The notes beneath the pieces are model-generated. The model did not search any database. It was not told the DNA's origin and was given only the letters and a program-made list of their open reading frames with translations. A DNA stretch of 64,000 nt from Verrucomicrobiota bacterium (GTDB taxonomy: Bacteria; Verrucomicrobiota; Verrucomicrobiia; Opitutales; Puniceicoccaceae), in NCBI GenBank assembly GCA_038744685.1, contig JBCDMB010000001.1, positions 186,001-250,000 of the forward strand. The letters run 5' to 3'. The translations under genes and the position numbers were made by a program. How positions within the stretch are numbered: position 1 is the stretch's first letter; the number at the start of each line of letters is the position of its first letter. Positions 50,890 through 61,098 of the stretch are shown here, piece by piece.

Positions 50890-51834
50890 ATGCAACGAAT
50901 CTTGACCCTTACCTTTTCACTGTTTGTCGCAGCGGGAACACTCGTCGCGGAAAAACACCCGGAACTTGGCGACGTCGAGTGGCTCCGAAATTACGATCAG
51001 GCTGTCAAGGAGTCTGCTGAAAGCGAAAAGCCTCTCCTTATTCTCTTTCAGGAGGTGCCCGGGTGTGAGGGCTGCGTGATCTTTGGGCAGGACACGCTTT
51101 CTCACCCGCTCGTTGTCGATGCGATTGAGAATGACTTTGTGCCTCTGGCCATCCGAAACAATATCTCTACCGGTCATGATCGGGAAATCCTCGAGCGATT
51201 CGAGGAGCCCGCTTGGAACTATCAGGTCATGCGCTTTCTTGATACCAAGGGTGGTGACATCATTCCGCGAAAAGATCGTGTTTGGTCCATCGCGGGAACT
51301 GCCGAACGCATGATCCAAGCGTTGGAAGTAGCGAAACGACCGGTTCCTGATTACCTGCACTCCATCGTTTTGTCTCAGCCAGAGGCCCCTCTCAAGACAG
51401 CTGTTTTCAGCATGTATTGTTTCTGGGACGGGGAGGCCAAACTGGGCGGTATCGAGGGCGTTGCGGAGACTGAAGCAGGTTGGCTTGACGGCCGAGAAGT
51501 TGTTCGCCTTCGTTTCGATCCTGCAGTGATCGCCTGGCCGGAGCTGGTGCGAACTGCCCAATCCCATGGCTGTGCTAAGCACGTCTATGCACCTGACGCG
51601 GAATCGCTTAGGGAAACTCCTGCAGCCATAAATTCTCACGCTGAGCTCCTGATACCCAAGGCATACCGCAAAGCTCTCGCAAGCGATCAGAAGCGCCACT
51701 TGCAGTTTTCCAGCCTGAAAAACCTTCCTCTGAACCCAGTCCAGCTTACGAAGGTCAACGCCGCTCTTGCCAACAAGGATCAGGCCGCGATTGAGAGATG
51801 GCTCAGCCCAAGCCAGCGCAAGAGTTTGCAGTAA
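50890..51834 (+). CDS. Exported thioredoxin-like protein with MsrA-like C-terminal domain
   Basis: A 314-residue protein. The signal peptide is MQRILTLTFSLFVAAGTLVA. Residues 25-160 are a thioredoxin-fold domain with FQEVPGCEGCVIFG; Cys59 and Cys62 form a CxxC. This VPG-C-x-x layout recalls the VPGUxxT group of thioredoxin-like selenoproteins, here in the Cys form. Residues about 168-240 look like methionine sulfoxide reductase A: AVFSMYCFWDGEAKLGGIEG matches the GCFWGxE active-site block (Cys177), followed by VAETEAGWLDGREVV. The combination suggests repair of oxidised proteins or peptides outside the cytosol. It lies 270 bp after the P450 operon. Start ATG 50890 places the signal peptide correctly. 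Confidence 0.75.
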   Translation: MQRILTLTFSLFVAAGTLVAEKHPELGDVEWLRNYDQAVKESAESEKPLLILFQEVPGCEGCVIFGQDTLSHPLVVDAIENDFVPLAIRNNISTGHDREILERFEEPAWNYQVMRFLDTKGGDIIPRKDRVWSIAGTAERMIQALEVAKRPVPDYLHSIVLSQPEAPLKTAVFSMYCFWDGEAKLGGIEGVAETEAGWLDGREVVRLRFDPAVIAWPELVRTAQSHGCAKHVYAPDAESLRETPAAINSHAELLIPKAYRKALASDQKRHLQFSSLKNLPLNPVQLTKVNAALANKDQAAIERWLSPSQRKSLQ

Positions 51835-52494
51835 AGAGCAAAACCTTGAAGGAAACTGGTCTCTCAGTCTCCACCAAATGTGCAAACGACGTGAACGTGT
51901 TCACTCGGAGGAGTCGAATACGGTGATCCTAACCCTTCATGCATTTCTCGGATCAGCAGGGGGCGGACGAAGGATCCAGAGACTGCGTGAGTTATGGGGT
52001 GGAATCCAACTCCTTTACGGAAATCCTGAAGAACAGATTGCTCAGGGAAGAATCGAAGGTTCTTACTTCATGAGCGATCTCGGAATCTCCTGATTGATTT
52101 AAGTGCGTTCGGCCGACGAGTGACGAGAGGGTAAGACACAACTGCCTTTCAATTCCGAATACCTACTTGCGAGACTGCCTCTCCCTTACAGAGAGCGGAA
52201 TGACCTGCCAGATAGTTGAAAAAGGATACGACTGCCAAAGAACCTTTGCTATTTAATCGGTAGAAGGTCGAACTTCACTTTATGATGAGAAAGCTGGAAC
52301 GGAAAATGTAGGGGGTTTACGGTAATGCTGAATTCCCCTGACCAACTTATGATTCCGAGTCTTCCTTTCAACATCGCTGATTTATCCGCAGTAACGTCTC
52401 AATACGAGCACGCTTTCCACTGTCCTGCTTGCCCAAATGACCGATCAGACTCAAAGGGACAGAGGTTCGAATTTGGGTTTGTTGAATTGAGGAA
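51835..52494. other. Long intergenic region (660 bp)
   Basis: No gene I can support. A frame at 51878-52093 would give 71 residues (containing VILTLHAFLGSAGGGRRIQR) but has no recognised family. The rest has no clear repeat, terminator or RNA. Confidence 0.5.
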
Positions 52495-53748
52495 ATGAGG
52501 GTCCTTCACCTGAATACACGGTCCTCTGGTGGTGCGGCTCGCGCTGCCATACGGTTACATGAAGGCTTGAAAGCGGAAGGGGTTTCATCCCGTTTCGCGG
52601 TGGCTCCCAATTACCAGAGGGACGGATTCGAGAGTCCGTTGTGTCCTGCACCCGATTCGAGATGGATCGGTCCTTTCCGGCGGTTCTGGCAGGATCGTGA
52701 GACCCGGAAGCGCTATTCGACCCTCGAACCTTCTACGTTTCATCGGGACTGTCGAACCAAGTTTCGGCCCAATCATCTTGAGCCTTTGCTCCCGGCGGAT
52801 GTCATCCATCTTCATTGGATTTCGGATTTTCTCGATTGGGAAACCTGTCTCCCTTGGTTAGCGAAGCAAGCTCCTCTTGTCTGGACCCTTCACGACATGA
52901 ATCCATTCTATGGAATCTGGCATTACGCGCCAGACGTGCACGAGCAGTCCGGACCCATGCAGGAATGGGAAAACGAAGTGCGAAAGATCAAATCGCGAAC
53001 CCTTTCTAAGATTGATGCGGATCGAATCACCTTGGTGGGTCCATCTCGCTGGGTTGCCGAGCGCGCGAGAGAAAGCAGCCAGATGGGACGTTTCCGCACC
53101 GTCTCGATTCCCTATGGCTTGCATACAAGGGTGTTTCGACCGATCAACAAGTCGGTCGTTCGAGAAGCACTTGGTATTCCGAAAAACTACCGAACCGTTG
53201 GATTTATGGCTCCCGTTCTCAAAGATCCACGCAAGGGTTATAACCTTCTGCTTGAGGCACTCTCTCATTTAGCTGAGAAGGGTGATGACCTCTCCCTGAT
53301 AACTGTAGGTCCGGGAGCTAAAGAATCGCCCGATTTCCCGAGTTTAAACTTAGGAAGAGTCGGAAGCGATGACCTCTTGCGGCTCTTCTATGCAGCCATT
53401 GACTGCTTCGTTTGTCCTTCGCTGCAAGAAGTTTTCGGTCAAGTCATTACCGAAAGCATGGCCTGCGGGACGCCGGTAATTGGATTTGAATCGGGTGGGA
53501 TTCCAGAGATCATTTGCCCGGGCGAAACGGGATGGCTTGTCCCGACCGGAGATACTCGTGCCTTGGCTCAAACCATTGAGAAAGCGGTGTCCGACCCCAT
53601 TCTTCTCCGATCCTATGGCCAGAATTGTCGTGGCGTTGCCACTGAGGAATATTCGTTAGGCAAACAGGCGTCTGCCTACCAGAAACTGTATGAGGAAATC
53701 CTTGAACGTGTATCCCGGTCCACCCTTGTTCCACGAGAGAAGGTTTGA
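52495..53748 (+). CDS. Family 4 glycosyltransferase
   Basis: A 417-residue GT-B fold enzyme. N-terminal MRVLHLNTRSSGGAARAAIR, then VIHLHWISDFLDWET and VWTLHDMNPFYGIWHYA, which are typical of the WcaC/WcaL-like exopolysaccharide GT4 group. The C-terminal nucleotide-sugar site is VGFMAPVLKDPRKGYNLLLE, FVCPSLQEVFGQVITESMAC and GTPVIGFESGGIPEII, containing the E-x7-E motif. It adds a sugar, probably to a surface or exported polysaccharide. It stands alone, with a 660-bp gap before and 209 bp after. Confidence 0.92.
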   Translation: MRVLHLNTRSSGGAARAAIRLHEGLKAEGVSSRFAVAPNYQRDGFESPLCPAPDSRWIGPFRRFWQDRETRKRYSTLEPSTFHRDCRTKFRPNHLEPLLPADVIHLHWISDFLDWETCLPWLAKQAPLVWTLHDMNPFYGIWHYAPDVHEQSGPMQEWENEVRKIKSRTLSKIDADRITLVGPSRWVAERARESSQMGRFRTVSIPYGLHTRVFRPINKSVVREALGIPKNYRTVGFMAPVLKDPRKGYNLLLEALSHLAEKGDDLSLITVGPGAKESPDFPSLNLGRVGSDDLLRLFYAAIDCFVCPSLQEVFGQVITESMACGTPVIGFESGGIPEIICPGETGWLVPTGDTRALAQTIEKAVSDPILLRSYGQNCRGVATEEYSLGKQASAYQKLYEEILERVSRSTLVPREKV

Positions 53749-53957
53749 AAACCTGAGGTTAGGATCTCGCAGGTTCTTGCTAGTCCACCGGCTCTGTAAG
53801 CTTAACGATCAGTCAGCAGGAAACGGCCTACCGAGGGTAGAACGCTAACTCTAAAGACAAGGCCATTCTTCTAAGCTGATCTCGAATTCTGTCACCTCAA
53901 GAGGTGGATTAATCTTTAGTCTGTATTGCTTTGAGAGGTGATCCCCCTTCAAATCCT

Positions 53958-55501
<1,544 letters not shown>

Positions 55502-55502
55502 T

Positions 55503-55518
55503 TAGGTCTATTGACCTA
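55503..55518. promoter_or_regulatory. TetR-type operator O2
   Basis: TAGGTC-TATT-GACCTA, with the same 6-bp arms as the first operator. It lies between the dehalogenase gene and the divergent TetR gene, so repression of both is plausible. Confidence 0.85.
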
Positions 55519-55583
55519 ATCTGTCAAGTGTGTTGAGCTCATCTCATTAAACCGAGCCTCACTCAAAGCATGTTCGCAAAAAT

Positions 55584-55648
55584 CGAGATCGGTATCGCCA
55601 TCGAAAGCACTCGAGACCCGAGTTCGATCCAGATACCGAATCCCGAGC
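55584..55648. repeat. Degenerate CGAT/CGAG-rich intergenic repeat
   Basis: Built on TCGGTATCGCCATCGAAAGC and ACTCGAGACCCGAGTTCGAT; the first part resembles the reverse complement of 40763-40815. It lies between the operators and the TetR gene. Confidence 0.45.
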
Positions 55649-55683
55649 ATGTTCTATTTGAGTAGCGAAGTAATACCAACCGT

Positions 55684-56241
55684 ATGGAAACCAAACATCA
55701 GATCATTAGATCCGCTCTGGTAGTCCTGAAGGAAGAGGGCACAGAGGGTCTGACACTCCGGAAGGTCGCGACCCACGCTCAAATGAGTCTGGGGAACCTT
55801 CAGTATCACTACAGAAACAAGTCAGCTCTTTTTGGTGGCCTTGCAGAGCATTACTTCGATGAATGCAGTGAGATCCTTCAAGGCTACGTGCCGCTCAGTT
55901 CCGAGGAGGATCTCTCGAAACGTCTTAGACACCTGATCGATTTCATCCTCGATCACTTGGACCATCTGACGGATATGTGTCGTATCTTCCGTGAGCTTTG
56001 GGCGTTGGCGACGCGGGATCGACAAATCAGTTGCCAGCTTTCCGACTACTACCGGGTAAGCCGGAGAGAAATGGAGTCTCTTTTTCTCGAAATCACTTCT
56101 TCACCTGAGGGGAGTCAGAGAATTGTTACACTCCTTCTCCCATACTTTGAAGGGTTTTCGATTACCCATAATGCTCTTGGACAGAGCAAAGAGCAGGTTG
56201 CTGATCTTCTTACGCAGCTCGCTTTTGGTCTCGGCAAATAA
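55684..56241 (+). CDS. TetR-family transcriptional repressor
   Basis: A 185-residue regulator. The N-terminal helix-turn-helix is IIRSALVVLKEEGTEGLTLR, KVATHAQMSLGNLQYHYRNK, typical of TetR (the QYHYRNK recognition-helix end). The ligand domain (about 60-185) is all helical and unassigned. It is divergent from the dehalogenase/oxidoreductase operon, and two matching TAGGTC-N4-GACCTA palindromes lie in the intergenic region. It probably represses the operon and itself until an organic ligand binds. ATG 55684. Confidence 0.93.
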   Translation: METKHQIIRSALVVLKEEGTEGLTLRKVATHAQMSLGNLQYHYRNKSALFGGLAEHYFDECSEILQGYVPLSSEEDLSKRLRHLIDFILDHLDHLTDMCRIFRELWALATRDRQISCQLSDYYRVSRREMESLFLEITSSPEGSQRIVTLLLPYFEGFSITHNALGQSKEQVADLLTQLAFGLGK

Positions 56242-56591
56242 TATCTACCAGAATTCGGTATAGTCGGCTCGGACAGCTGTGCTGCAAGGACTCGAGGGAT
56301 TGAGGCTTGAATCTAATGACGTCGACTAATCCACCTTGCGCCTCAGCATGGACGACTGACCCAAACGAGTCGATGGAGTAGAGACAAACACCAGAGTGTT
56401 GTAGCGAAGGTTTCCGATTGTAAGTCACAGCACTATCACGTTCTGTAACCGATTGAACTTGTGGGACTAGTGTTGTTTGAGTGCTTGGAGGCTAAGTGGA
56501 CGTAGCCTCGTGACTCGTGTGTTCTTTCTGTTCTAGGGTTAGATCAGGCCATAGAGGAAGTATAGAACGCACCGGAGCCTGAAGTCTTTTG
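56242..56591. other. Intergenic region (350 bp)
   Basis: No gene, repeat or RNA that I can support. Confidence 0.5.
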
Positions 56592-57575
56592 TCATGGACG
56601 CAACGCGTTCCATTTTCGCCTCGCGACTCCAATGCACTTCTTCAAGAGCACCGACGTCTTAGAGGGACGTTTTATCTTACAGTTGAATTCCTTTTCCCAT
56701 TCCAGCGCCCGTGAAAATTTCTTGTGAAAATCGTGAACATACTGCTTCGAACCTCCTTGAAAGTGTATCATGTTAACCCGTAGCCATCGCCCTTCATGAA
56801 ATACGGAAACGCTCTTCTCAAGTCCATTGAATCGATACAATTTTGACTGGTAGTCACTAAAAAGGTGCATGTTCAAAGATCCGTTACTCATAATTGGAGG
56901 AATGCTGACATGCTTAAACGTAGAAGCTTTGAATTTATAGACCTCTGCACCTGTGCCCTGGCTGTTTTCCCAGAAGTCTAGCAACGCCCACATATCACTG
57001 AAATGAATTTCGGCCCCCGAAGGATGGGTTCCCTTCCAGATTTTCGGGTATGGCGAAGGGCGATTTCTTTCAATGCGTCAGTTTCGTTCGAGTAGAGTTC
57101 GGATAGATACCTGCAGAACTCTTCGATTACCCCCTCATTTCGAAAAAAAAAGAAATTCCGGAGCGCCGGGATCGATGGTTTGTCCGTAGTGAAAATCTGG
57201 ATACTCATCAAGAAGAACCGCCGGAGGAGTGAGTAGAAAATTGTCTGTATCGAGATACAAGAAGTTCTGTAACCGATAGTGCTTCGCCAGATTTAATAAG
57301 ATAAACCACCTTTCGAAACAGAATCTCTCATACCGCAAATGATTGATTGAAAAATGTTTATAATTTTGGACGAAGGCTTCATAGGAAGTGTCGGCAGCGA
57401 CGAGTGTATCGATTGATACCCATATGCACTGACCGAATTCTTCTGCAATTTCTTTGTTTGAATCATTGCCAGCGAGGAAGATATCGCTGTCAGGAATCAA
57501 CCGACTCAAAAGATCGAGGTTGTACCTCAAGTACTTTTGATGACCGTTGTGAATGAGAACGATAGACCAATTCAT
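56592..57575 (-). pseudogene. Glycosyltransferase-like gene with two frameshifts
   Basis: Three consecutive frames on the minus strand join into one protein. The first part (start ATG 57575) reads MNWSIVLIHNGHQKYLRYNL and reaches the DxD-like FLYLDTDNFLL, then PEFLFF and a stop just after an A9/T9 run (57143-57151). The second frame continues FRNEGVIEEFCRYLSELYSN. The third continues RPSPYPKIWKGTHPSGAEIH and FSDMWALLDFW to the end, so a second shift lies near 57070-57085. The joined product of about 325 residues resembles a polysaccharide glycosyltransferase. It is relatively AT-rich against its neighbours. One change in the T9 run alone does not restore it, so it is probably inactive. Confidence 0.75.
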
Positions 57576-57928
57576 AGGAGCTGTGGGTTTCAGAGATGTA
57601 AGTCGCACTCTGGCAATCGACAAAGTAACAGGCCAGAGAATTGATCCGAGAAATGTCTGATTACGGGTCGAATTCCCTCTGTGCGCCAGGTCATGTGCAC
57701 CTACCGAGAGAGGAGGAAAGAACAACAGCAACTGTGTCTTTTTATCACGGCGGCACTATAAGAAAGTCAGAAGACCTTCGGTTTCCTCACCTGTTTTTGA
57801 GGACACTCTATTTCCAACCGCGTTTAGAGGACAACAAAAGCTAGGGTAGGTCTTCTCTCGCAGACCGCTAAATGCAGTTGGCCGGTTCGTTCCCACTCAC
57901 CTCGGACATCTCGCGGAAGTCCTACCCG
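57576..57928. other. Intergenic region (353 bp)
   Basis: Nothing coding that I can support, and no clear terminator or repeat. Confidence 0.5.
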
Positions 57929-58879
57929 TTACGTGTCGGCGCGGGTGTAGATCACAAAATCCGCCCTTTCAGCGTCTTCGGTCCGAAATGAGGTCGGGTC
58001 TTCGACTGGCCGAATGCTGATCGTTGATATCACCGGAAAAGGGTCGAGATGACGGAGTCGTTGGAGGACTCCACCGTTTTGAGCGATGTGAAAGTCTCCG
58101 GCGATGAGAAGGACCTTTGGATGTTTCGCTAGGGCCATTCTGACCGACTCAGCCATCGTCGCATCCCAAACTTGCTGGGCACGGAAGAAAGACTCTATGT
58201 CGAGACCTTCGCCTTCTTCCTTACCAGCGACGGCGTGCCCACCCATCATTTCGAAAAAGCGGGTCCTGTAAGTTTCTTCGTCAACGTCATCACGAGGGAT
58301 AGCGAAAAGCGGAAGAAGTGTGTTTTGATCAATTTCCGAAAGGACTTGGTGTCCGGCAAAGCGGGAGAGACGGACGTAGCTTCGTGGGGAGTTAGCCGCA
58401 AGGAGAGTCGCTCCTTCTGGAACCCGGTCTCGGACCGATTCGACAATCGGAAGGTACCAAAGACGCCAGTTTTCCTCGCCTCCCCATCCTCGGACATCGG
58501 TAGTGGCTGCTAGAGCATCGGAATCGATTGCTTGGGCAAGAAAGAGGTCGAGGAAGACCTGCTCGTCGCGCTCAAACATTTCCATCGTAACCGCACTGTT
58601 TGGGAAGCCCGCCAATAACTCTTCGACCAGTCTTTGTTCCAACTCGTGCGCTATTGCGTCATCGTGTCGTTCTCCCACCAAAATGATCTGAGAGGAAAGC
58701 ACCGAGCCGACCATCTGGTTCCACGAAATCTCTCCACCAGTGACTCCGTCGTAGATGACCCAATCCGGGAAAACAGGCTCGTCCTCGGCGACGTGTCTGT
58801 GGAGGGTCTGGCAGCCGAATTGGAGGGTAAGCAAAAGGGGGAGTATGGAGCGAGTTAGGATTTGGAAGAAGATGGGCAT
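57929..58879 (-). CDS. ChaN-family lipoprotein
   Basis: A 316-residue protein with a lipoprotein signal peptide: hydrophobic SILPLLLTLQFGC with Cys23 as the probable lipidated residue. The ChaN/Cofac_haem_bdg domain follows: ILVGERHDDAIAHELEQRL, VTMEMFERDEQ, WYLPIVESVRDRVP, ANSPRSYVRLSRF, FRAQQVWDATMAESV and VLLIAGDFHIAQNGGV. ChaN of Campylobacter binds heme and helps iron uptake. It lies beside the heme operon on the same strand, so a role in heme handling is attractive but unproven. ATG 58879. Confidence 0.88.
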   Translation of the reverse strand: MPIFFQILTRSILPLLLTLQFGCQTLHRHVAEDEPVFPDWVIYDGVTGGEISWNQMVGSVLSSQIILVGERHDDAIAHELEQRLVEELLAGFPNSAVTMEMFERDEQVFLDLFLAQAIDSDALAATTDVRGWGGEENWRLWYLPIVESVRDRVPEGATLLAANSPRSYVRLSRFAGHQVLSEIDQNTLLPLFAIPRDDVDEETYRTRFFEMMGGHAVAGKEEGEGLDIESFFRAQQVWDATMAESVRMALAKHPKVLLIAGDFHIAQNGGVLQRLRHLDPFPVISTISIRPVEDPTSFRTEDAERADFVIYTRADT

Positions 58880-59164
58880 TGGTAGCGGGAAAGTTGGGGG
58901 AATGGAGAAGTGGTTTGGATATTTATCCGCGGAGTGTGACCCTCTTCTTACGTGTGAGCAGTCACTTTAGTCGCTGATGTGGAGTTTGTTTCAAGCTCGT
59001 TTCTTTTGGGCTTCTTATTAACTCGCTACTTAAATAGAACATACTCGGGATTCGACACCGGGTCTCGAGAGCATTCGATGGCGCTACCGATCTCGATTTT
59101 TGCGATTATGCTTTGTATGAGGCGCGGTTTAATAAGCCATTGCTCCTTCGATTTCGGCACTCCG

Positions 59165-60244
59165 CTACACCTTTACCCTAAGTCCCGTTTGGCTTTCCTT
59201 TTCGTCCCTTACGATTCTTTTTGGCAAAGTTTTGAGCCATGCGCGCCACGCCCTCCGTTTGATTTCCAGTAGGCAGCCGTCTACTTCTTCCCGGCGTAGG
59301 CGGATGTTCTCGTTCGCGATGTTCGCTAGGTCGTCCATGTTATAGAGAAAAACTTGGTCGAGTATCCCAGCGCCTGCTTCGACGTCGCGTGGAACTGCAA
59401 CATCTACCAAAAGAAGGGGTGCGAATTTACGCTGCCGGGACACCTGATTGACGACTTGCGCAGTAAGAAGTGGATGGGATGATGCTGTGGAGCAGATTAC
59501 AATGTCGAATAAGTGAAGTTTCGACGGGTATGTCTCAAACGGAAGGACGGCGCCTTCAAAAGAGATTGCCAGTTCTTGTGCCCTTTGGAAAGATCGCCCT
59601 GAGACGGTAATATCCCGGGCACCTCGGCTTGAGAGGCTTTGTGCTGTTTTCTCAGCTACTTCCCCGCTTCCGACGAGAAGAACTCGGGGGCCACATACAT
59701 CTCCGAAGACACGGGTAACTAGATCAACTACGACGTTTCCAATTGTGACCTGCCCCTGTCCAATTCCGGTGTGAGTGCGGGCCCATTTGGCTGCTTGAAA
59801 CGATCTTTCGAAAATGGTGCCCAGCTTGCTTCCAGCCCATCCGTTCTTGCGGGCTTCCACCAAGGCGTCTTTAACTTGGCCAAGAATCTCGGTTTCGCCA
59901 ATCATTTGTGAATCGAGTCCCGAAGTAACCGAAAAAAGATGCACAAGCATGTCGCTGTTGGCGTGTACATATGAGAGATCTTCGAGAAGCTCAGGAGGCT
60001 GATGAGTAGTCTCCGCAAGCATGCGAAGAATGGCGAAAGTGTCTGGCTCGCGCGACGTCGAGAGGTAGACTTCCACCCGGTTGCAAGTGTTGAGCAGAAC
60101 GACTTCGTTTACGGAGGGAACTGTAAGTAAGCGTTCGGCCAGCGAACGAAGATTGTCCGGTCCGAGAGAGAAAAGTTCTCTCACTTCTAATGGTGTTCGG
60201 TGGTGCGAAACCCCGACAACCAGCAGCGTGCGCGGAACGCTCAT
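59165..60244 (-). CDS. hemA: Glutamyl-tRNA reductase
   Basis: A 359-residue enzyme reducing glutamyl-tRNA to glutamate-1-semialdehyde, the first committed step of C5-pathway tetrapyrrole synthesis. The catalytic Cys is in VVLLNTCNRVEVY; GVSHHRTPLEVRE, SGLDSQMIGETEILGQVK, FQAAKWARTHTGIGQG, VLLVGSGEVAEKTAQSL and LLVDVAVPRDVE complete the family. The C-terminal dimerisation domain is shorter than in E. coli. Start ATG 60244 overlaps the ccsA-like stop (ATGA, 60241-60244). A longer frame upstream is spurious. Confidence 0.95.
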   Translation of the reverse strand: MSVPRTLLVVGVSHHRTPLEVRELFSLGPDNLRSLAERLLTVPSVNEVVLLNTCNRVEVYLSTSREPDTFAILRMLAETTHQPPELLEDLSYVHANSDMLVHLFSVTSGLDSQMIGETEILGQVKDALVEARKNGWAGSKLGTIFERSFQAAKWARTHTGIGQGQVTIGNVVVDLVTRVFGDVCGPRVLLVGSGEVAEKTAQSLSSRGARDITVSGRSFQRAQELAISFEGAVLPFETYPSKLHLFDIVICSTASSHPLLTAQVVNQVSRQRKFAPLLLVDVAVPRDVEAGAGILDQVFLYNMDDLANIANENIRLRREEVDGCLLEIKRRAWRAWLKTLPKRIVRDEKESQTGLRVKV

Positions 60245-61098
60245 TTTGATAGGATGACCGGACTCTGGCTGGTTGTTTCGGCAAATTCCCCGAGGTCGTG
60301 CGAGCTTTTGACCGGCCAAAGGCTGAAAAGTGCGAAGACATAGAGGGCGAGGAAAGTGACAGCAGCTCGCTGTGGGGAGATCCGGTCTCGTTGCCGCAGG
60401 GTCCAGACAGCTCCGTATCCGATCCAGAGAACGAAAACAGCTAGTAGTTTCATGTGCAATTCGCTCCATGCGTCCTCGAACCACACCAACAAACCGGACG
60501 CAAATGCGAAGGTCAGGATCACGAGTCCGGTCGGGAGGAGGCGACGCGCAAGATTGTCAACCTTGACGATTGAGGGAAGGAAGTAAAATACGCGAGACTT
60601 CCATTTCTTTTCGAGGGCGTAGTACTGTAGGAGGTAGAGGGCTGCGACTGAGGCGAGGAGTCCAAAAATACCGTAGCTAAAAACGGAAAGGGCTGCATGG
60701 AATTCGATGAGAGGATCACCTCCAAAGAGCTTTGCTGTGTGAGGTCGATCCCAGCCAGGCATCAGAAGTGACACAATACCGACGACCGACACAAACGCAG
60801 CCGATGCAGTGCCCAGAAGGGTCACCCGAAAGACAGGCCCAACGATCAAGAAAAGAAAAATCGTCGACCAGAGCACAAACTGAATAATTTCAAAAGAGTT
60901 TCCGAGGGGACAGGCACCGATTTCGAGGCCCCGTAGGTAGAGTCCGGCGGTTTGTAATAGAAAGCCGGTGACAATGATAGGGTAAGTGATCGAGCGCGCA
61001 TGGGGACGGCGGTTGAAAAGGCGGACTGCAGCGTAGACAACTGCGAGGAAGTAGGCAGCCGTTGCCAACCAAATCAGCAATCGGTCTGGCTGGTCCAT
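60241..61098 (-). CDS. CcsA/HemX-like cytochrome c assembly membrane protein
   Basis: A 285-residue protein with about eight membrane spans and the conserved block EFHAALSVFSYGIFGLLASV, plus GLVILTFAFASGLLVW and WSELHMKLLAVFVLWIGYG. It belongs to the CcsA/YpjD/HemX cytochrome c assembly superfamily. Position directly before hemA matches HemX of Gram-positives, which influences glutamyl-tRNA reductase level. It starts immediately after the hemH stop with no gap and overlaps hemA by 4 bp. Confidence 0.88.
   Translation of the reverse strand: MDQPDRLLIWLATAAYFLAVVYAAVRLFNRRPHARSITYPIIVTGFLLQTAGLYLRGLEIGACPLGNSFEIIQFVLWSTIFLFLIVGPVFRVTLLGTASAAFVSVVGIVSLLMPGWDRPHTAKLFGGDPLIEFHAALSVFSYGIFGLLASVAALYLLQYYALEKKWKSRVFYFLPSIVKVDNLARRLLPTGLVILTFAFASGLLVWFEDAWSELHMKLLAVFVLWIGYGAVWTLRQRDRISPQRAAVTFLALYVFALFSLWPVKSSHDLGEFAETTSQSPVILSK

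Noticed and set aside
51767-52093. Open frame of 108 codons after the thioredoxin/MsrA-like gene
   Set aside because: Its first part overlaps the end of the real gene in another frame; the remainder has no family resemblance, so it is only mentioned under the intergenic entry.
52463-52485. tRNA T-loop-like sequence (GGTTCGAAT)
   Set aside because: No matching acceptor, D or anticodon stems around it.
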